From Verrucomicrobiales bacterium (GTDB lineage Bacteria; Verrucomicrobiota; Verrucomicrobiia; Verrucomicrobiales; DEV007), in assembly GCA_029213065.1 (NCBI GenBank), contig JARGPH010000027.1, positions 1 through 37,077 on the forward strand: a stretch of 37,077 bases of DNA. Direction: 5' to 3'. Position 1 is the stretch's first letter; each line of letters begins with the position of its first letter. Shown piece by piece: positions 35,284-37,077 of this stretch. The position numbers and the translations under genes were made by a program. The notes under the pieces were generated by a model, which saw nothing but the letters and a program-made list of their open reading frames with translations, was not told where the DNA came from and made no database searches.

Positions 35284-36777
35284 ATGGGCAAACCCACCGG
35301 ATTTCTCGAACACAAACGCAAACCTATTCCTGATCGTCCCCCGCTCGACCGGGTCAAAGACTGGAAGGAGATTCATGCCGACCGTGAAGACGAAAAGGTT
35401 TCAACCCAGGGCTCCCGCTGCATGGACTGCGGCGTTCCCTATTGCCACACCGGGATGACGATCGAAGGGGTCGCGAGCGGATGTCCGATCAAGAACCTCA
35501 TTCCCGAATTCAACGATCTTGTTTATCGCAACCGGTGGAAAGACGCCCTCGGACGTCTCCGCAAGACGAACAACTTCCCGGAGTTCACCGGCAGAGTTTG
35601 CCCCGCTCCCTGCGAAGGCGCATGCGTCCTCGGCGTCATCGAACCGCCTGTCACGATCAAGAACATCGAGTGCTCCATTATCGACCGCGGCTGGGAAGAG
35701 GGCTGGCTCCCTCCACAGCCCCCCGGGGAAAGAACCGGGAAGAAAGTGGCCGTCGTCGGTTCGGGCCCTGCAGGACTCGCCTGCGCCGACCAGCTCAACA
35801 AAGCGGGCCACGAAGTCACCGTCTACGAACGCGCCGACAGACTCGGTGGCCTTCTCATGTACGGGATTCCCAACATGAAACTCGACAAGCGCGAGATCGT
35901 GGACCGACGCGTCAATCTGATGCGCGAAGAAGGAGTGAAATTCGTCACCAATGCCCACATCGGGGTCACACACGACATCGAGGAAATTCGCAGTGAAAAC
36001 GACGCCGTCGTGCTTTGCTGCGGAGCCACGAAACCGCGTGACCTTCCCGTCGAAGGGCGTGATCTCAACGGCGTTCATTTCGCGATGGAGTTCCTCGGCA
36101 AAAATACCAAGCATCTTCTCGACAACGACTTCGACGACTCCCGTCCGCCCATCGACCCGAAAGGAAAACACGTCGTCGTCATCGGCGGTGGTGACACCGG
36201 AACCGACTGCGTGGGATCGTCCCTCCGTCACGGATGCGCCAGCGTCGTTCAGCTTGAAATTCTGGCCAAACCGCCCCTTGAGCGAGCCGAAAACAATCCA
36301 TGGCCCGAATGGCCCCGCACCTTGAAAGTGGACTACGGTCAGGAGGAAGCGGAAGCGATCCAGGGCAAAGATCCCCGCGAATACCTCATCAGCACGAAGC
36401 GAATCATCGGCGATGCCAACGGAGACGTTCGCGAAATCGAGATCGTGCGGGTGGAGTGGGTTCGCGATGAAGCGACCGGTCGTTTTTCCCCCAACGAGGT
36501 CGAAGGATCCAGCCGCATCATCAAGGCCGATCTCGTCCTCCTTGCGATGGGCTTCCTCGGACCCGAGGAGACCATCGTCGAAAAGCTCGGCCTCAAAACC
36601 GATGCCCGATCCAATGTCGCGGCAGAGTTTGATCGCTACAACACCAGCATCGACGGCGTCTTTGCCGCCGGTGACATGCGCCGTGGTCAGAGCCTCGTTG
36701 TATGGGCAATCAACGAAGGTCGGGGCGCGGCCCGAGAATGTGATCGCTTCCTCATGGGCGAGACACAGTTGCCTTGA
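35284..36777 (+). CDS. gltD: Glutamate synthase, small subunit
   Basis: NADPH-oxidising FAD/Fe-S subunit that passes electrons to the FMN and 3Fe-4S centre of GltB. The 497-residue length is normal. The N-terminal Fe-S region has [28 protein letters not shown] and [12 protein letters not shown]. The FAD motif is [17 protein letters not shown], the NADPH motif [15 protein letters not shown], and the C-terminal FAD site [19 protein letters not shown]. All expected motifs appear intact. It follows gltB after 69 bases, with a small hairpin (GCCGG-ACCT-CCGGC, 35227-35240) in the gap that might adjust expression of the two subunits. No ribosome-binding site is obvious. The stop codon falls in a 12-base tandem repeat. 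Confidence 0.98.
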   Translation: MGKPTGFLEHKRKPIPDRPPLDRVKDWKEIHADREDEKVSTQGSRCMDCGVPYCHTGMTIEGVASGCPIKNLIPEFNDLVYRNRWKDALGRLRKTNNFPEFTGRVCPAPCEGACVLGVIEPPVTIKNIECSIIDRGWEEGWLPPQPPGERTGKKVAVVGSGPAGLACADQLNKAGHEVTVYERADRLGGLLMYGIPNMKLDKREIVDRRVNLMREEGVKFVTNAHIGVTHDIEEIRSENDAVVLCCGATKPRDLPVEGRDLNGVHFAMEFLGKNTKHLLDNDFDDSRPPIDPKGKHVVVIGGGDTGTDCVGSSLRHGCASVVQLEILAKPPLERAENNPWPEWPRTLKVDYGQEEAEAIQGKDPREYLISTKRIIGDANGDVREIEIVRVEWVRDEATGRFSPNEVEGSSRIIKADLVLLAMGFLGPEETIVEKLGLKTDARSNVAAEFDRYNTSIDGVFAAGDMRRGQSLVVWAINEGRGAARECDRFLMGETQLP

Positions 36778-36807
36778 GCCAATCCTTGAGCCTCTCCTTG
36801 AGCCAGT
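36772..36807 (+). repeat. Three 12-base tandem units overlapping the gltD stop
   Basis: CCTTGAGCCAAT, CCTTGAGCCTCT and CCTTGAGCCAGT are contiguous and share CCTTGAGCC. The first unit includes the gltD stop codon, and because the unit is a multiple of three each copy repeats TGA in the same frame, giving three tandem in-frame stops. Confidence 0.7.
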
Positions 36808-37077
36808 GAGAGGGCGGGGAATCCTTTCCCCGATCTCCCGCACAATCCCCGATGCCTGAATAAGGCCGGGGCTGCCCGGTTTTGTCTTCCGGGAGGAAAG
36901 CCAGATCGTAAAACAGTGCGATCCGCTTGCGACCCCGCGACGCCAGGCCGGTCGCGTTGCGGCGGTTTGTTGTTTCGCCGGTTGATCCACGAGGCGGCGC
37001 GACCAAATTTTGATTTTACACCGCGTAGTGAGTGTGTTTTTTTGATGTTTGGGAAGATTGGTAATAATGAGCTCGTA
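36778..37077. other. Intergenic region after gltD
   Basis: The last 300 bases hold no gene I can support. After the 12-base repeats there is a perfect 7-bp hairpin (CGGGGAA-TCCT-TTCCCCG, 36815-36832) without a T tract, possibly the 3' end of the gltBD message. The final ~70 bases are T-rich and may be a promoter for a gene beyond the window; an ATG at 37067 begins an open frame that runs off the end after only three codons, which is too little to judge. Confidence 0.5.

Noticed and set aside
35401-36990. 529-codon open frame opposite gltD
   Set aside because: It is antisense to a fully recognised gltD with all cofactor motifs; its product has no family features and the length is explained by GC-rich codon use on the other strand.
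36752-37006. 84-codon minus-strand frame after gltD, with a repetitive WLK segment
   Set aside because: The repetitive part is simply the 12-base tandem repeat read backwards, and the frame overlaps the gltD end; no family seen.
37067-37077. ATG at the extreme end of the window
   Set aside because: Only three codons are visible, so a gene start cannot be supported.
1-37077. tRNA, rRNA, CRISPR array, insertion sequence, prophage or glutamine/SAM riboswitch
   Set aside because: None was recognisable by eye: no cloverleaf with CCA-type end, no regularly spaced repeats, no transposase or integrase motif, and no conserved riboswitch core in the leaders. A covariance-model search would be needed to exclude small RNAs.

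Overview
The window looks like a piece of chromosome from a Gram-negative bacterium, most likely Verrucomicrobiota or a relative in the PVC group. This rests on gene content, not on a marker gene. The clues are a prepilin-like protein carrying cadherin-like and von Willebrand A (VWA) domains, a RedB-type thioredoxin-fold protein paired with a hybrid histidine kinase, a secreted protein ending in a WPGADIDA-type domain, many starts without a Shine-Dalgarno sequence, and moderately high GC with AT-rich promoter gaps. No rRNA, tRNA, CRISPR array, transposase, integrase or phage gene was seen. Gene density is high and the region looks like stable chromosome, not an island.

Layout. Positions 1-2546 hold the 3' part of a pyruvate carboxylase. 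A bidirectional terminator separates it from a convergent membrane fatty-acid desaturase (2570-4096, -). A winged-helix-like protein with GRP motifs follows (4283-5017, -), then a translationally coupled DUF2339/DUF3999 membrane pair (8965 to 5085, -). Next come trmB (9115-9804, +), a HAMP/cyclase-like sensor with a damaged active site (9920-11350, +) and a convergent M19-type dipeptidase homologue (11366-12712, -). The RedB-like protein and hybrid kinase form a two-gene unit (12906-15777, +), followed by a FabZ-like dehydratase (15925-16404, +). On the minus strand, a GNAT acetyltransferase, a secreted PPC-like protein and a lipoprotein follow one another (19313 down to 16546).

The second half begins with an AMP-forming acyl ligase (19472-21022, +) and a fused APH-like/P-loop kinase (21135-22691, +). 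The pilin-VWA fusion comes next (22707-24986, -), then a DUF1460 cell-wall amidase-like protein (25381-26358, +). An ABC half-transporter (26395-28182, -) lies downstream of a TrxC-type thioredoxin (28275-28733, -). A PmtA-like methyltransferase (28872-29468, +) and a membrane protein with a T5orf172 GIY-YIG-like domain (29541-30275, +) lead to gltB (30544-35214, +) and gltD (35284-36777, +).

How they fit together. Pyruvate carboxylase and glutamate synthase are central carbon and nitrogen enzymes. The desaturase, FabZ-like dehydratase, acyl ligase, PmtA-like methyltransferase and ABC exporter suggest a loose cluster of membrane-lipid functions, but they are not in one operon. No complete new defence or biosynthetic system is evident. 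The least ordinary items are the pilin-VWA fusion, the membrane-bound T5orf172 protein, the RedB/kinase pair, and two enzyme homologues (class III cyclase and M19 peptidase) that appear to have lost catalytic residues.
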